Assembly (NCBI GenBank): GCA_963556695.1
Contig: CAUWAG010000003.1
Span: 8,804,001 to 8,868,000, forward strand
Source: Anthostomella pinea
Lineage: Eukaryota > Ascomycota > Sordariomycetes > Xylariales > Xylariaceae
DNA: 64,000 nucleotides
Direction of reading: 5' to 3'
Shown here: positions 24,901 to 34,139 of the stretch, piece after piece
Layout: every line of letters starts with the position of its first letter
Numbering within the stretch: position 1 is the stretch's first letter
The notes under the pieces: generated by a model
Databases searched by the model: none
What the model was told of the DNA's origin: nothing
Seen by the model: the letters and a program-made list of their open reading frames with translations, nothing else
Program-made: the position numbers and the translations under genes

Positions 24901-26010
24901 AATGTTTGATTATGGCGTGCATGAGGATGGTGAGCTAGCCTTGCTTCCAGAGGGATTACTACGACCGGGGTGTTCGTTACTAGCCCACGTTGAATGAAAC
25001 TTCAGCCACGAACACCAGGCATTATTGACAATGGCATGAATGCTCCTTGTTAGTTCGGCGAGAACACGATGCTACGTATTTGGAGCCGAATCACATCATC
25101 TTGTCGTGTCAATGTACAACAGCTCCCTATTTGTGCTTGCCTAAGACGGCGAGGGAATGTTTGCGAGGAGATCATTCCCCCTTCGGCTGTGGCGATGCTG
25201 TTTCATTACAACGGGGCAATCACTTGCTAGGCGCACAACCAAGCCAAATTTCTCGTTTAGTTGCCATCTTGTAAACCGGCGAGGTTTGCGTTCATAGGTC
25301 CGAGGGAGACAGGTACTCTGCCCGAGTGTTGTCTTCCCTTCATCCTACCTTATATTAGGAAATATAACTAGTTTCTGTGTGAATTAATACTCGCGACCTA
25401 CTGACAGGCACCTTGAGGGTATTTGAGTATTGAATCTTAAGTCTACTAGTTAGGGCTCTTATTAAGGGGACGCCGTCCCTTGAAGGGGCGGGCACAACCT
25501 TCGCAACATTAGAGCTGAAAAGTTCTAGAAACGACAAACTAGAGTCAATAAACTAACACTATTAATAGGCTCTAAGCTTGTATGAAATTCTCATTAAATT
25601 ATATTAACACATTAAGGTTAAGTATTGTTACTTTATTAAGATCGTAAATCGTAAAGACCGCTACTATCATACTCCGCTCATTCCCTCGCGGCTCACGGAA
25701 AAAATCAAGATAACCCATCTAAAATGTTTTGCACAGTCCTTCAACAAGCCAAAGGACGATTAATCGATTATTATCAAGAACCAAACCAGGGGGGCGCCGT
25801 GTTTCTCATCTATGAACTCTGCGGTACCTATCTATTTCTATAGCCCGCCCGACGGACCCGACCCCCAAGAAGAACGGGCAAACTCGACAGCATCGTATAC
25901 GTACATGTATATAATCACCCAGTCTCTATGTCCCGCTTTGCCATGCTTGTATGCTATGCGAACCCACAATAGTGCCATCGGGATGCCCTATGTTTACAGT
26001 GTCCCTCGTC
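21985..26010. other. Intergenic region between the Rad51 paralogue and the lipase gene
   Basis: I see no recognisable coding sequence. Short open frames occur (for example 22508-22798 and 23627-24118 on the minus strand) without motifs. There is a CA-rich patch near 24219-24250 and a strongly AT-rich island near the right edge, entered separately. Confidence 0.5.
25330..25760. repeat. AT-rich island, probable mutated repeat relic
   Basis: Base composition shifts sharply to A/T with many TA steps (AAATTATATTAACACATTAAGG and similar) between GC-balanced flanks. On the minus strand 25355-25537 a short coding-like stretch survives (KVVPAPSRDGVPLIRALTSR) that I cannot assign. The pattern fits repeat-induced C-to-T mutation of an old transposon copy, but no element ends are visible. 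Confidence 0.4.
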
Positions 26011-29000
26011 TCACTGCTGGATCCCACCGGCGCCTCCTGGACTGTGGCCGCTGCCGGGCCCAGGGCTTGTTGGACTCTGAGGGCCTTTCCCTTTCTTAGA
26101 AGGACCCTTTCCGACGATCTTTTCAGTCCAGTTCCAGACCGGAGAACTGCTCCTTTCGGTCTCCTTGCCCTTGTCTCCAGCCGAAGTCTGAGGTTTCTGG
26201 CTGTATCGTCCGTATGCCATTTCCATGTCTACTTCGCTATCATCGCCGCTGTCGGCGAAGTCACGATCGCTCCAAGTCGCTGAGTCGAGTCTATCATAGC
26301 CCGGCCGGGGAGGCGATTCCCGGGAGCTATGGGAAGCCCTACTTTTCTGGTCCGCGGTCGGTAGGTCCGGCACGGCGTCGACTGCCTCGAGAACCTCACT
26401 ATTGGTGCGTCCCTGGTCTCGCAGCTTTAAAGGCTGGCTCTTGATTGGCACAGTATGGTGGGCATCATCTTCAGTTTGTGCGTCCATGTTACCGCCGGTG
26501 TCTAAGCCGACGGTGCCACTGTGGGGTTGTGCGTCATGCTGTGTGCCGGTCTCAGCGCCGGTGGTGTCAGGAGACTTATACATCGCTTTCGCACGGTCGA
26601 TGTTGTCTTCGTTCTCATCGCGGGTGCGGGCAGCAGCACTATCACTGAAGTGGGCATCTACTAGATGCTTTACAACCGGCCAGCCGAACGCATTGGCGAA
26701 CGTTCGACGCACGATGATGTTGTTGTGGGCATCCGGCTCAAGCTTGACCAACACCTTCCGCCAGCTCAAGTCGCGGTGGTAGGCTCTCGCGATCTTCTCC
26801 TCGACCTTCATGTTGGAAGTATCGATCATCTCCTCAGGATCCCTATCCGGGTCAGTGTGTTTAATGTCATCGTAATCGCGTGTCGATAGACCCGAGTCCT
26901 CATGTTTGACACCGAACTGGGAAGATTGTGAAGAGGTTTCATCATTCTCCCCCTTCGGTGATAAGGACTGGTTCTGACTGGTTCCTCTCCGACGGATCGC
27001 CAATGTTCCAGTAGGGCGCTTCTTCAGCGGGGGTGGTGGAATGTCGGAAGGATGGTAGACACGATCGTGGAATATCGTCCGCGGACGGCGTGAGGGGTCG
27101 AGGATATATTCCATTGTAGGCAGTTTGGGATTGAGTATATCCCCAGCAGCCTCAAAGAAGCTTGTTCGGGGAGGCGCCGAGACTCCGCTTTCTTGGTCTT
27201 CATGTAACTCATTACCGGAAGACACCTTGGACTTGCTCGAAGACGCCGAGTCTGCAGATGCGTCGTCTATTTTAAGAGTTTGACTGCGTTTGTAGATTTT
27301 GCTTCCTTTAGGAGAACGCTGAGATGTCTTTTCAGTTGCTGCTTTGGACGACTCATTACTCTTGAAGAAGTTAAAGAATCCCGAGAAGGGGTAATCGTTG
27401 TTCGTTTGGGAATTTTGATGCGGAGCTGCTTCTTGAGACGATGTTGTCAGGTTGAGGCTTCGCCTGTCATCCTCAGCCGTAGCATTGCTTGGTGGCAAAG
27501 GCACCTCGCGAGACTCATGTGTTGCTTCCGGTTCGGGATTCGCGCCCGGCTGAGAAGGGGCCTCTTCGGTGTCTGGCGTCCAGGGACCCTTCCGAGCGGA
27601 TGTTACATTCGCACCCGTCAACTCGGCCCATCCGAATCCAACCATTGTCTCCATAAGACCGGCCTCCCTTCGAGCCTTGTCTACTCGACCCAGGCCCTGC
27701 CAGTCCAAAAACAGCAAGCAACTTGTGCGAAGGGGTACAATTCCATCGTTCACAACGTTGGAGTACACTGTCCGATTGCGAAACTTCTTCAATGCTGTAT
27801 GTGCAGGGCCAGTAGGTAGAATACGCAGCAGTGGCTTTGACTCTGGCTGTTCTTCACCCATGACTTTCTTGTGAGCGCTCTCGCCGAGAGTACCAACCAA
27901 GGCGCCCCAGCCACTCCTGGCTATTGTCGGTGCTCTCCAAGTGAGGCCAAGGTCTTGACCGGTCCTCCCAACAAGGCCGAAATCGAGTGCGAACTTGACA
28001 TAGAGGGGGTTTTCATTGCTCAAGCCCAAGAGTGGGGATGCTAGAGTGATGAAGTTCAGTGGCCGTATCAGGTTGAAGAACTGGGGTGAATGCTTCTGTA
28101 TGTAAGCCACCGCATACGTCTGAACAAGCCCACCAAGCGAATGGCCAACGAAACTGATGCTGGTGATTTGGAACAACCGATTCTCCTCATGGTGTGGGCC
28201 CTTGTGGATTGTGCTGTGCCTGTGAGCTGACTGGCCATTACCATCCGTCTTCCCTCCGTTGCCCTTCATGGAAGTCGCAAAACTTTCAGCTGCTTTTTTC
28301 GTCGATGGGAGAAACGGCTGGTCTGGGTATGTCATGGAAAGAACATAACGTGCCAGGCGCTTACCCAGGAACTTGATGCCCCTCTCCGTCCGTGTTGCAT
28401 TACCTGAGAAACCCCGTACGATGACTTCCTCGTCTTCATATTCCTCTTCGTCCTCTTCTGTTCGTGACTCGGCCGTCTCTCTGGTTCTTTCCTCGGTCGT
28501 CTTCTCTGGGTTGTCTGTCCCATTGGCGTCCCTGTCCGCTTGGCCATCCGTCTTGTTGGCATCTCTCTCCGCTTTCTCTCGAGCCCTCCTCACCTTGGCG
28601 TCGGTCCTCGCCTGCTTGACAGATGCATCGATGCTTTCTTTAAGGTATAGCATATCAGCGCCCAGATTACTATGCAGGCCGTGCGTCAACACTACCAAGT
28701 GTACTTTCTTGGGATTCTTGCTACTCGAACGGCCACCCTCGGGGCTTGCTGGACTGGTGACACTGTTGATAGCAGGGTCGTCCGAACCCTCAGATCTCCC
28801 GTGATCCCAGTCGTCCCAGCCGGGCAGCTGCGGTGTATTCCAGAGGCTTGCCGTATCCTCTACCTTGAGCGTGATGGCTTTTGAAAAAACCCCTTTCAAC
28901 TGCGCTGGGTGGTGACCGTCTTTCGAGCCGATACTCTGTTGGAAATCGACGACCCTTCCTGGTTGTGGAACCTGTGATTGTCCCCTATTCACTGGCGTAC

Positions 29001-29496
29001 TGCCTAGGTTCAAGCTCTTCTCGTCGCGCGCGAGCAAGACTTCATAGCCGACAGCTGCGCTGGACGAGAAGATGACCTGACTCGCGATTTCGATTATCCA
29101 GCTTGCGCTGGTGGGTTCTTCCCCCTCTTCAGCGCCATACCCGAAATCACCCCTCGCGGCTCCCATTCCAGCGCTCTGTTGTATATTGTCGGGCACGATC
29201 AACTGGCATGACCACGTCCCCGCGGCCTTGAGCATGGGCTCGAACTCGGGTACTCCATAGCGGCGGGGATCCTCGAACTTGGTATTCGGATCATAGTGGG
29301 AGGGGTATGCGGAAACGTTGAGCGTATACGGCCCGTGGACGAATGCGGCGCGTAGGGGAAGGGGCGATGTGTTGCGGACGCGTAGGTGGAGGATATTGGG
29401 CGATGGTAGGATACGGTCGTGGGAAGGCGTATAGGTGACGGTGTAGCGAATGACCTCCCCTATCTTGATGCTGCCCACTTGGTGGAGGAGAAGCAT
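26011..29496 (-). CDS. DUF676/ROG1-type serine esterase (putative lipase)
   Basis: Predicted cytoplasmic or membrane-associated alpha/beta-hydrolase acting on lipids, in the family of yeast Rog1. One uninterrupted frame of 1161 residues starts at ATG 29496. Residues about 1-160 form an N-terminal domain (IGEVIRYTVTYTP) found in fungal members. The hydrolase core begins near residue 265 with HLVVLTHGLHSN, carries the nucleophile elbow GHSLGG near residue 452 and the NDGIVPLRTS acid region near residue 582. Between them is an acidic, charged insert (DEEEYEDEEVIVRG). The C-terminal half is low-complexity, rich in Ser, Asp and Pro, and ends GPGSGHSPGGAGG. The core triad motifs are present, so activity is likely. 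The substrate cannot be told from sequence. Confidence 0.88.
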   Translation of the reverse strand: MLLLHQVGSIKIGEVIRYTVTYTPSHDRILPSPNILHLRVRNTSPLPLRAAFVHGPYTLNVSAYPSHYDPNTKFEDPRRYGVPEFEPMLKAAGTWSCQLIVPDNIQQSAGMGAARGDFGYGAEEGEEPTSASWIIEIASQVIFSSSAAVGYEVLLARDEKSLNLGSTPVNRGQSQVPQPGRVVDFQQSIGSKDGHHPAQLKGVFSKAITLKVEDTASLWNTPQLPGWDDWDHGRSEGSDDPAINSVTSPASPEGGRSSSKNPKKVHLVVLTHGLHSNLGADMLYLKESIDASVKQARTDAKVRRAREKAERDANKTDGQADRDANGTDNPEKTTEERTRETAESRTEEDEEEYEDEEVIVRGFSGNATRTERGIKFLGKRLARYVLSMTYPDQPFLPSTKKAAESFATSMKGNGGKTDGNGQSAHRHSTIHKGPHHEENRLFQITSISFVGHSLGGLVQTYAVAYIQKHSPQFFNLIRPLNFITLASPLLGLSNENPLYVKFALDFGLVGRTGQDLGLTWRAPTIARSGWGALVGTLGESAHKKVMGEEQPESKPLLRILPTGPAHTALKKFRNRTVYSNVVNDGIVPLRTSCLLFLDWQGLGRVDKARREAGLMETMVGFGWAELTGANVTSARKGPWTPDTEEAPSQPGANPEPEATHESREVPLPPSNATAEDDRRSLNLTTSSQEAAPHQNSQTNNDYPFSGFFNFFKSNESSKAATEKTSQRSPKGSKIYKRSQTLKIDDASADSASSSKSKVSSGNELHEDQESGVSAPPRTSFFEAAGDILNPKLPTMEYILDPSRRPRTIFHDRVYHPSDIPPPPLKKRPTGTLAIRRRGTSQNQSLSPKGENDETSSQSSQFGVKHEDSGLSTRDYDDIKHTDPDRDPEEMIDTSNMKVEEKIARAYHRDLSWRKVLVKLEPDAHNNIIVRRTFANAFGWPVVKHLVDAHFSDSAAARTRDENEDNIDRAKAMYKSPDTTGAETGTQHDAQPHSGTVGLDTGGNMDAQTEDDAHHTVPIKSQPLKLRDQGRTNSEVLEAVDAVPDLPTADQKSRASHSSRESPPRPGYDRLDSATWSDRDFADSGDDSEVDMEMAYGRYSQKPQTSAGDKGKETERSSSPVWNWTEKIVGKGPSKKGKGPQSPTSPGPGSGHSPGGAGGIQQ

Positions 29497-30740
29497 AGTG
29501 TCGACAGACTGCTCAACAATGAGCCGATTGCACTCGCGATATCATCTGCCGCGGGCCCGGATCGCAAGGCGGTGACGGTTATCTAGACCAAGGACGGCGT
29601 TATAAGGAAACCATGGCAATTGATGTACAGGTTTCGGTTCGTTGAAAGCGAGTGAAGAGGCTTTGTAGTTATTCTGTAAAGCTATTGTAAGTATGTACCT
29701 AGGTAGTGCCGGATTCTGAGAGACAGACAGGAAGGTGGTCACGGAAAGAGAGTCCAAAATGCCGATTGTGAGACGAGGAATAAGCACGCGCGTGCAGAGC
29801 AATTCAATGTTGGTGAACGTCGGCGGCGCGACGATGACGGATGATCCGCAGCCCGCCATGCATCTCCAAAAGTCCAAGCCCCGGGCCCCGGGCCATTCAC
29901 TAAGGTATTCAGGGGCATGGATGCGGGCATGCACAGGGCAGTGACGGTGTGACCTGTGACCCCCACCGCGACCCTGGTCCTGGCAGCCCTGACAGCCATG
30001 GGCAGCTGCCGGCTTCGTCTGAACATCGCGGTGGCCCCTAGCCGCAAAGAGCTGCATTCATGTTGAGCCCCTACAGATCCTTTACCATTCCGCCGAAGTT
30101 TGCGAAGAACATTGAACATTGTTAAGAGTTTTCTTAATTTGCAACTACTTATACTTAGTTGTATGTAGATGGAGTTGATATATCACCAAAGTTGCTCATA
30201 ATGCAGGGGTGAATCTAAGTGAATACCTAGTTCATCTGATGTAGGCTTCTTGCTGGGAGGCATTCAGCTCATCCAGCCCAGATTGCGAGCTCGGAGTTGT
30301 CCAGGTACGAGAAATTGTATTTGCTTCTGTATTTGCCCATTTAAGACTTGCTGCTACGCACCTACATGTATATAGATCCAGGTCCAGAACTCCGGGCCTT
30401 TCAGACGTATATGTCAGGTCTTCTAAACAACTCACTCGGGGAATGCAAAGCTAATAAACTTCCATCAGAGTATCATCCATTAAGTATACGATCATCATTT
30501 TGACACAAGCAACAAAGTATTTTACGAGGATTGGCCCATGGACATATGCATATTGCAAATGGCACTCACGTACTAGCTAAATTAAATACTCACGTGGATG
30601 TTACAGATCAGCCTCAAGTCATCAACAAATGTAACGTGCTCCTTCACGGCGTTTCCTACTTAAACCAACACACGATCTCCCAGCGCCCGTGTGGGCCTTG
30701 AGTCCGCTGCGCATAGGTAACTCCACTCGTAAAGGAGGTT
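29497..30740. other. Upstream region of the lipase gene
   Basis: This presumably contains the promoter of the minus-strand lipase gene, in the first few hundred bases. Open frames at 29542-30119 overlap each other in several frames and show no domain. No other element is apparent until the inverted repeats at 30741. Confidence 0.4.
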
Positions 30741-30911
30741 CAGTTTCCCCCCTGTTTTTTTGAACAGTGGAACTGGGACTGGACACAGACCAGTGAAGGT
30801 ATCGATTTCTGAAGGAAATGGCATAAACCAACCCTTGAAGTGACCTCTGGCGCTTGTTTCGAGGCCTGTCATTGACCAGCTCTACTGTTTAAAAAAACAG
30901 GGGGGAAACTG
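30741..30911. mobile_element. 171-bp MITE with 27-bp terminal inverted repeats
   Basis: Bases 30741-30767 (starting CAGTTTCCCCCCTG) and 30885-30911 (ending CAGGGGGGAAACTG) are inverted copies with one mismatch in 27. The right end is followed by TA, while the left is preceded by TT, consistent with one mutated TA target duplication. The interior of about 117 bp has no coding capacity. CAGT ends with TA targets are typical of non-autonomous Tc1/mariner or pogo elements. These ends differ from those of the nearby 31631 element. Confidence 0.8.
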
Positions 30912-31630
30912 TAGGCATAGCACTGACACTCAGATCGCCAGGCGGCTTCAACAGTCAAAGCACGTACTGTTCGGATAACCATCGTCATGATAGTTCGGCC
31001 CGAGCTACACCTACACACCGGCAAGAACTCGAGTCTGGACTGTGGCGAAGGCGCGCACCGTTATATCTTTCTCATGAGCATCGCAGTCCTGTATACTTCT
31101 GGGTCTTGGAAGGGAAAGGGGGAGAGCTCGGTGCGGGTATCGCGTGTTGAGGCGGTCTAAGTACGCCAACGAGCCGATACCACACTTTCAAACACGGGCT
31201 TGCAGCCTTGGTCAACTGGTGTGCAATGATGCGATGCCTAGACTGATAGACAGAGGAACGCTAGGAGATCTTCTGTCTTCTCCACCAAGCTCTCCTAATG
31301 TCGACTGACCGCTTCGCAATCCTGTTGTGAGTCCGTTCAGGAACTGGAACGACGCTGCATATGCATCTTCTGTAGCCTTGCCGTCGCCTTCTTTTTTGAG
31401 TCACAGACAGGCACATGGTGACACGGCAAGAATAGCCTAGAGTTCACATATTCGAGGCGGGTCGCTGTTGGTAAGGTAGGCAACGGTGAAGTGCTTTCAG
31501 TACGACGGCAGCAAGGACCAAGGCGGCAGGGAATGGGACGGTTCGGGTGGTTCGCAGAGCGGCGGCGGCGGCGGCGGCGGCGTAGATCATCAGCTTGGTA
31601 CAACCCTGTACTGGGACTGTCTGACCCCTA
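30912..31630. other. Spacer between MITE and DD35D transposon
   Basis: No gene is seen. Just left of the transposon, 31560-31582 is a GCG-repeat tract. The short frames in it are low-complexity. Confidence 0.5.
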
Positions 31631-31805
31631 CCGTGCCACGCCCCACTTTATTCAGGATTCGCTCGGGCTCACCAGCTAAAGCTGGTGCTGGACACCAAAA
31701 CACCCAGATCACCAAAACACCCAGTTTTTCGATCTATCTAACTAGAAACGCCTCAACCACCTGCAACTGTGGCCAGATTCGTAGATTTCCGCCGGTGCCA
31801 GTCTC

Positions 31806-33153
31806 TTAGAAAGCCTCTGTTTGCGTGACTCCTTGACCAGTCTTCTGAAAGGCAGAGAGAATGGTACTAGACTTGAATGCTTGCTGGCGGACCTGCTGAA
31901 TACAGCTAAGAAACTCAAGCTTCGTGATGTTCACCAGGCCATCGCGGACCATTAAGTCCAGTGCCTTTGCGTGATAATGCTTTAGCGGCTGGAAGACTAC
32001 CACGTCTAGCGGCTGCAGTAGGTGCATCAGGTTTGGAGGCATGCCAAAAGGGATGATGCCGTGATCTTCGCAATATTGAATAAATTCAATTGCATGGTGT
32101 GAACCATGGCCATCCAGAATAAGGAGCCGTTTCGTCCTAATGGCCTTTGCTGCTGTGTGTTTTTCAAAATGCTTTAGCCATTCCAAGCTGATCTGATCGT
32201 TGTCACGGCGAGCATACTGAGGAGCTGGGACATGGCCTGCAGCAAGCAGCTATTACTCTATTGACGAGAATATCAAGACTAGAGAGGAAAGGAAGAGAGA
32301 GAGAGATAGGTACAGTGGGAGGTTGCCCCTTTAAGGGGATCCTCTGGTCAGATCCTTCCCCTATTGGGAAGTATCCACTTGTCATGTGGGAAGGTCTGTG
32401 CAGGCCGTCACAATCGTTTGAATAGCCGCTAAAAGAAGGGATAATAGCTGTATCTCTATGTAGTTCAGGTTGTTGATATCATTAGGCCATATGGAGCTGG
32501 CCTGCCAGAATCAGAAAGGCTGGTATGTATTCTCTACCCGCAGAGATGGCTTCGATAGCAGTAACAGATTCCCTATTTTCAGGGGTGCTGAAATAGTGGG
32601 CTCTCTTTCGTTTGGTAACAATGAGCTGGTTCTTCCCAACACCTATTCGAAAGCCAGTCTCGTCCATGTTCCAGATATCTTCGGGAGGGATACCCTCTGC
32701 TTTGCATGTCTTTTTGAGCTTCTCAAAGTACTGAGCGACTCGCTCGATGTCTTCTGATGCCTCTTGGTCTGCGTGAAGCTGCTTCTGAAGCCGCTGGTGG
32801 TATCCATAGCGCTTGATAAAGCGACTGGTCCATTTTTGGCCAACAGTAGGTGGGCTGTTCCGTATAACTGAAGGCGCTCGCTCGCTCAGAATGTGATTTA
32901 TAGTGTTAATAATAAACTCAGCGCGTACAGCAAGGTTAATACGATCAAGACGATCAATGTAATGACATATTGCAACCTCTTTAACAGGTGTTAGCTTTGT
33001 ATTTGCTGCTGGTTAGCCTTTTCTTGCTGGGCGGCCCTTAAGACGGTTTTAAAGGCGATCGCAAGATACGTCAAATTCGCGGGCTACCGTGGCAACTTTC
33101 GAGCTAGAATGGGTTCCAATATGCTGGACAGCTTCCTGCAAGCGTGCTTCCAT
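31806..33153 (-). pseudogene. DD35D (Fot1/pogo family) transposase, broken
   Basis: The frame opens at ATG 33153 with a helix-turn-helix segment (SSKVATVAREFDVSCDRL), then meets TAA twice around 33046 and 33010. It continues as a CENP-B/Tc5-type DNA-binding domain (RAEFIINTINHILSERAPSV...GQKWTSRFIKRYG) and enters the catalytic domain. The first Asp is in NMDETGF, the second in LLILDGHGSHH and the third in LLQPLDVVVF, with exactly 35 residues between the last two. A 247-bp insertion at 32238-32484 splits it after LHMA, and the reading frame differs across the insertion. It ends TQTEAF before the stop at 31806. It cannot make a full enzyme, although all three catalytic Asp codons survive. Confidence 0.9.
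32238..32484. mobile_element. Solo-LTR-like insertion inside the transposase
   Basis: A 247-bp non-coding block interrupts the transposase and is flanked by GGCC on both sides (32234-32237 and 32485-32488). On the plus strand it begins TGCAGCAAGC and ends CATTA, close to the TG...CA ends of LTRs. Read on the minus strand it has a CCCCTTAAAGGGG palindrome, then a pyrimidine-rich CTCTCTCTC tract, then TCGTCAATAGAGTAATAG, a layout like fungal Copia LTRs. The LTR identity is an inference. That it is an insertion is clear from the split gene. Confidence 0.6.
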
Positions 33154-33297
33154 TTTACCGAATTAAATATGCTTTGAAGCTGCTGAAGAAAAGTGTGATC
33201 TAGAGGGAATGGTTGAGAAACTGGGTGTTTTGGTGTCCAGCACCAGCTTTAGCTGGTGAGCCCGAGCGAATCCTGAATAAAGTGGGGCGTGGCACGG

Positions 33298-34139
33298 GTA
33301 ATAATTATCAGCAGTACCCATTCCCACTCCGAGACAGTGGCACCACACGAGAGATCTCCTCTTATGATTATTATTGAGTGACACGACCGAGGGCTTGGGG
33401 TTCGTTTCGGGGTGACATCTGAAGGTACATGTAAGCCAGAGAGGGGCAGCAGCACTAGAGACCTGAACCTCCAATGAGAGGACAATACTGAATGTGCGCT
33501 CGTGGCGCCAAAACTTCAGAGACAGCCAGACAGCCAGCCAGACAGCCAGCCTCCATCTCTGTCCGACGCAACCAACGGGATCTCGTCCAGGGCGGCGTTC
33601 TTGGTGGACACATACCCACCCATGAACCCTGTGGGCCACTACCCATCTCTGCTGTATCAAGCAGCCAAGGTGAAGTCACAGGTGTACCTGCGCGGCGCAG
33701 GGGGGCAGCGAAAGACGGAGGACTCCAGCCTCCAGGACATGCAGAGAGGCCTGTTCATCTTCTCTTGATCTTACGACAGGACAGACGGTTCATCACAAGC
33801 CAATTGCTCTGTTCGGCTTCTCGGAACTCCCAAGATTCCTTGCGTCGCAAGCTCATCTGCCAGACTGACATCCCCCATCACCGTCGTGCGAGTTCCATAT
33901 CTGTTGGGGAATACCTCCTGCCCCGATGCTGCATAACCCTCTTCTAGCTAGAAGAGTGCAACCTGCCTGTCCAATCACGCCGACGAGTGTGTATGCGGCC
34001 AGCCACTCAGCAGTCACCAGCTGTCTCTCCCACACATCGCACGTCGGCAGGTCGCCTCAGCCAACCGAGCAGGCGGTGCTTTACTACCTTGGTAGGCACG
34101 GGGCTGGCAACGGGCAGGCTGGTAGGACACTGCGGACGA
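33298..34139. other. Region upstream of the RBR ligase gene
   Basis: Probably holds the promoter and 5' UTR of the plus-strand gene that follows. A GCCAGACAGCCA direct repeat lies at about 33522-33551. The ligase frame stays open back to about 33987, with an in-frame ATG at 33993. Confidence 0.4.

Larger units (their letters stand above)
31631..33297 (-). mobile_element. Fot1/pogo-like DNA transposon with 77-bp inverted repeats
   Basis: Bases 31631-31707 and 33221-33297 are perfect 77-bp inverted repeats starting CCGTGCCACGCCCCAC. TA precedes the left repeat, and TA follows the right one after a single extra G, matching the TA target of Tc1/mariner-type elements. Inside the left repeat a 19-bp piece (ATCACCAAAACACCCAG region) is duplicated. 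The interior carries a minus-strand DD35D transposase, broken by two stops and a 247-bp insertion. Perfect long terminal repeats beside a dead transposase suggest fairly recent mobility, or mobilisation by a relative elsewhere. Confidence 0.92.
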
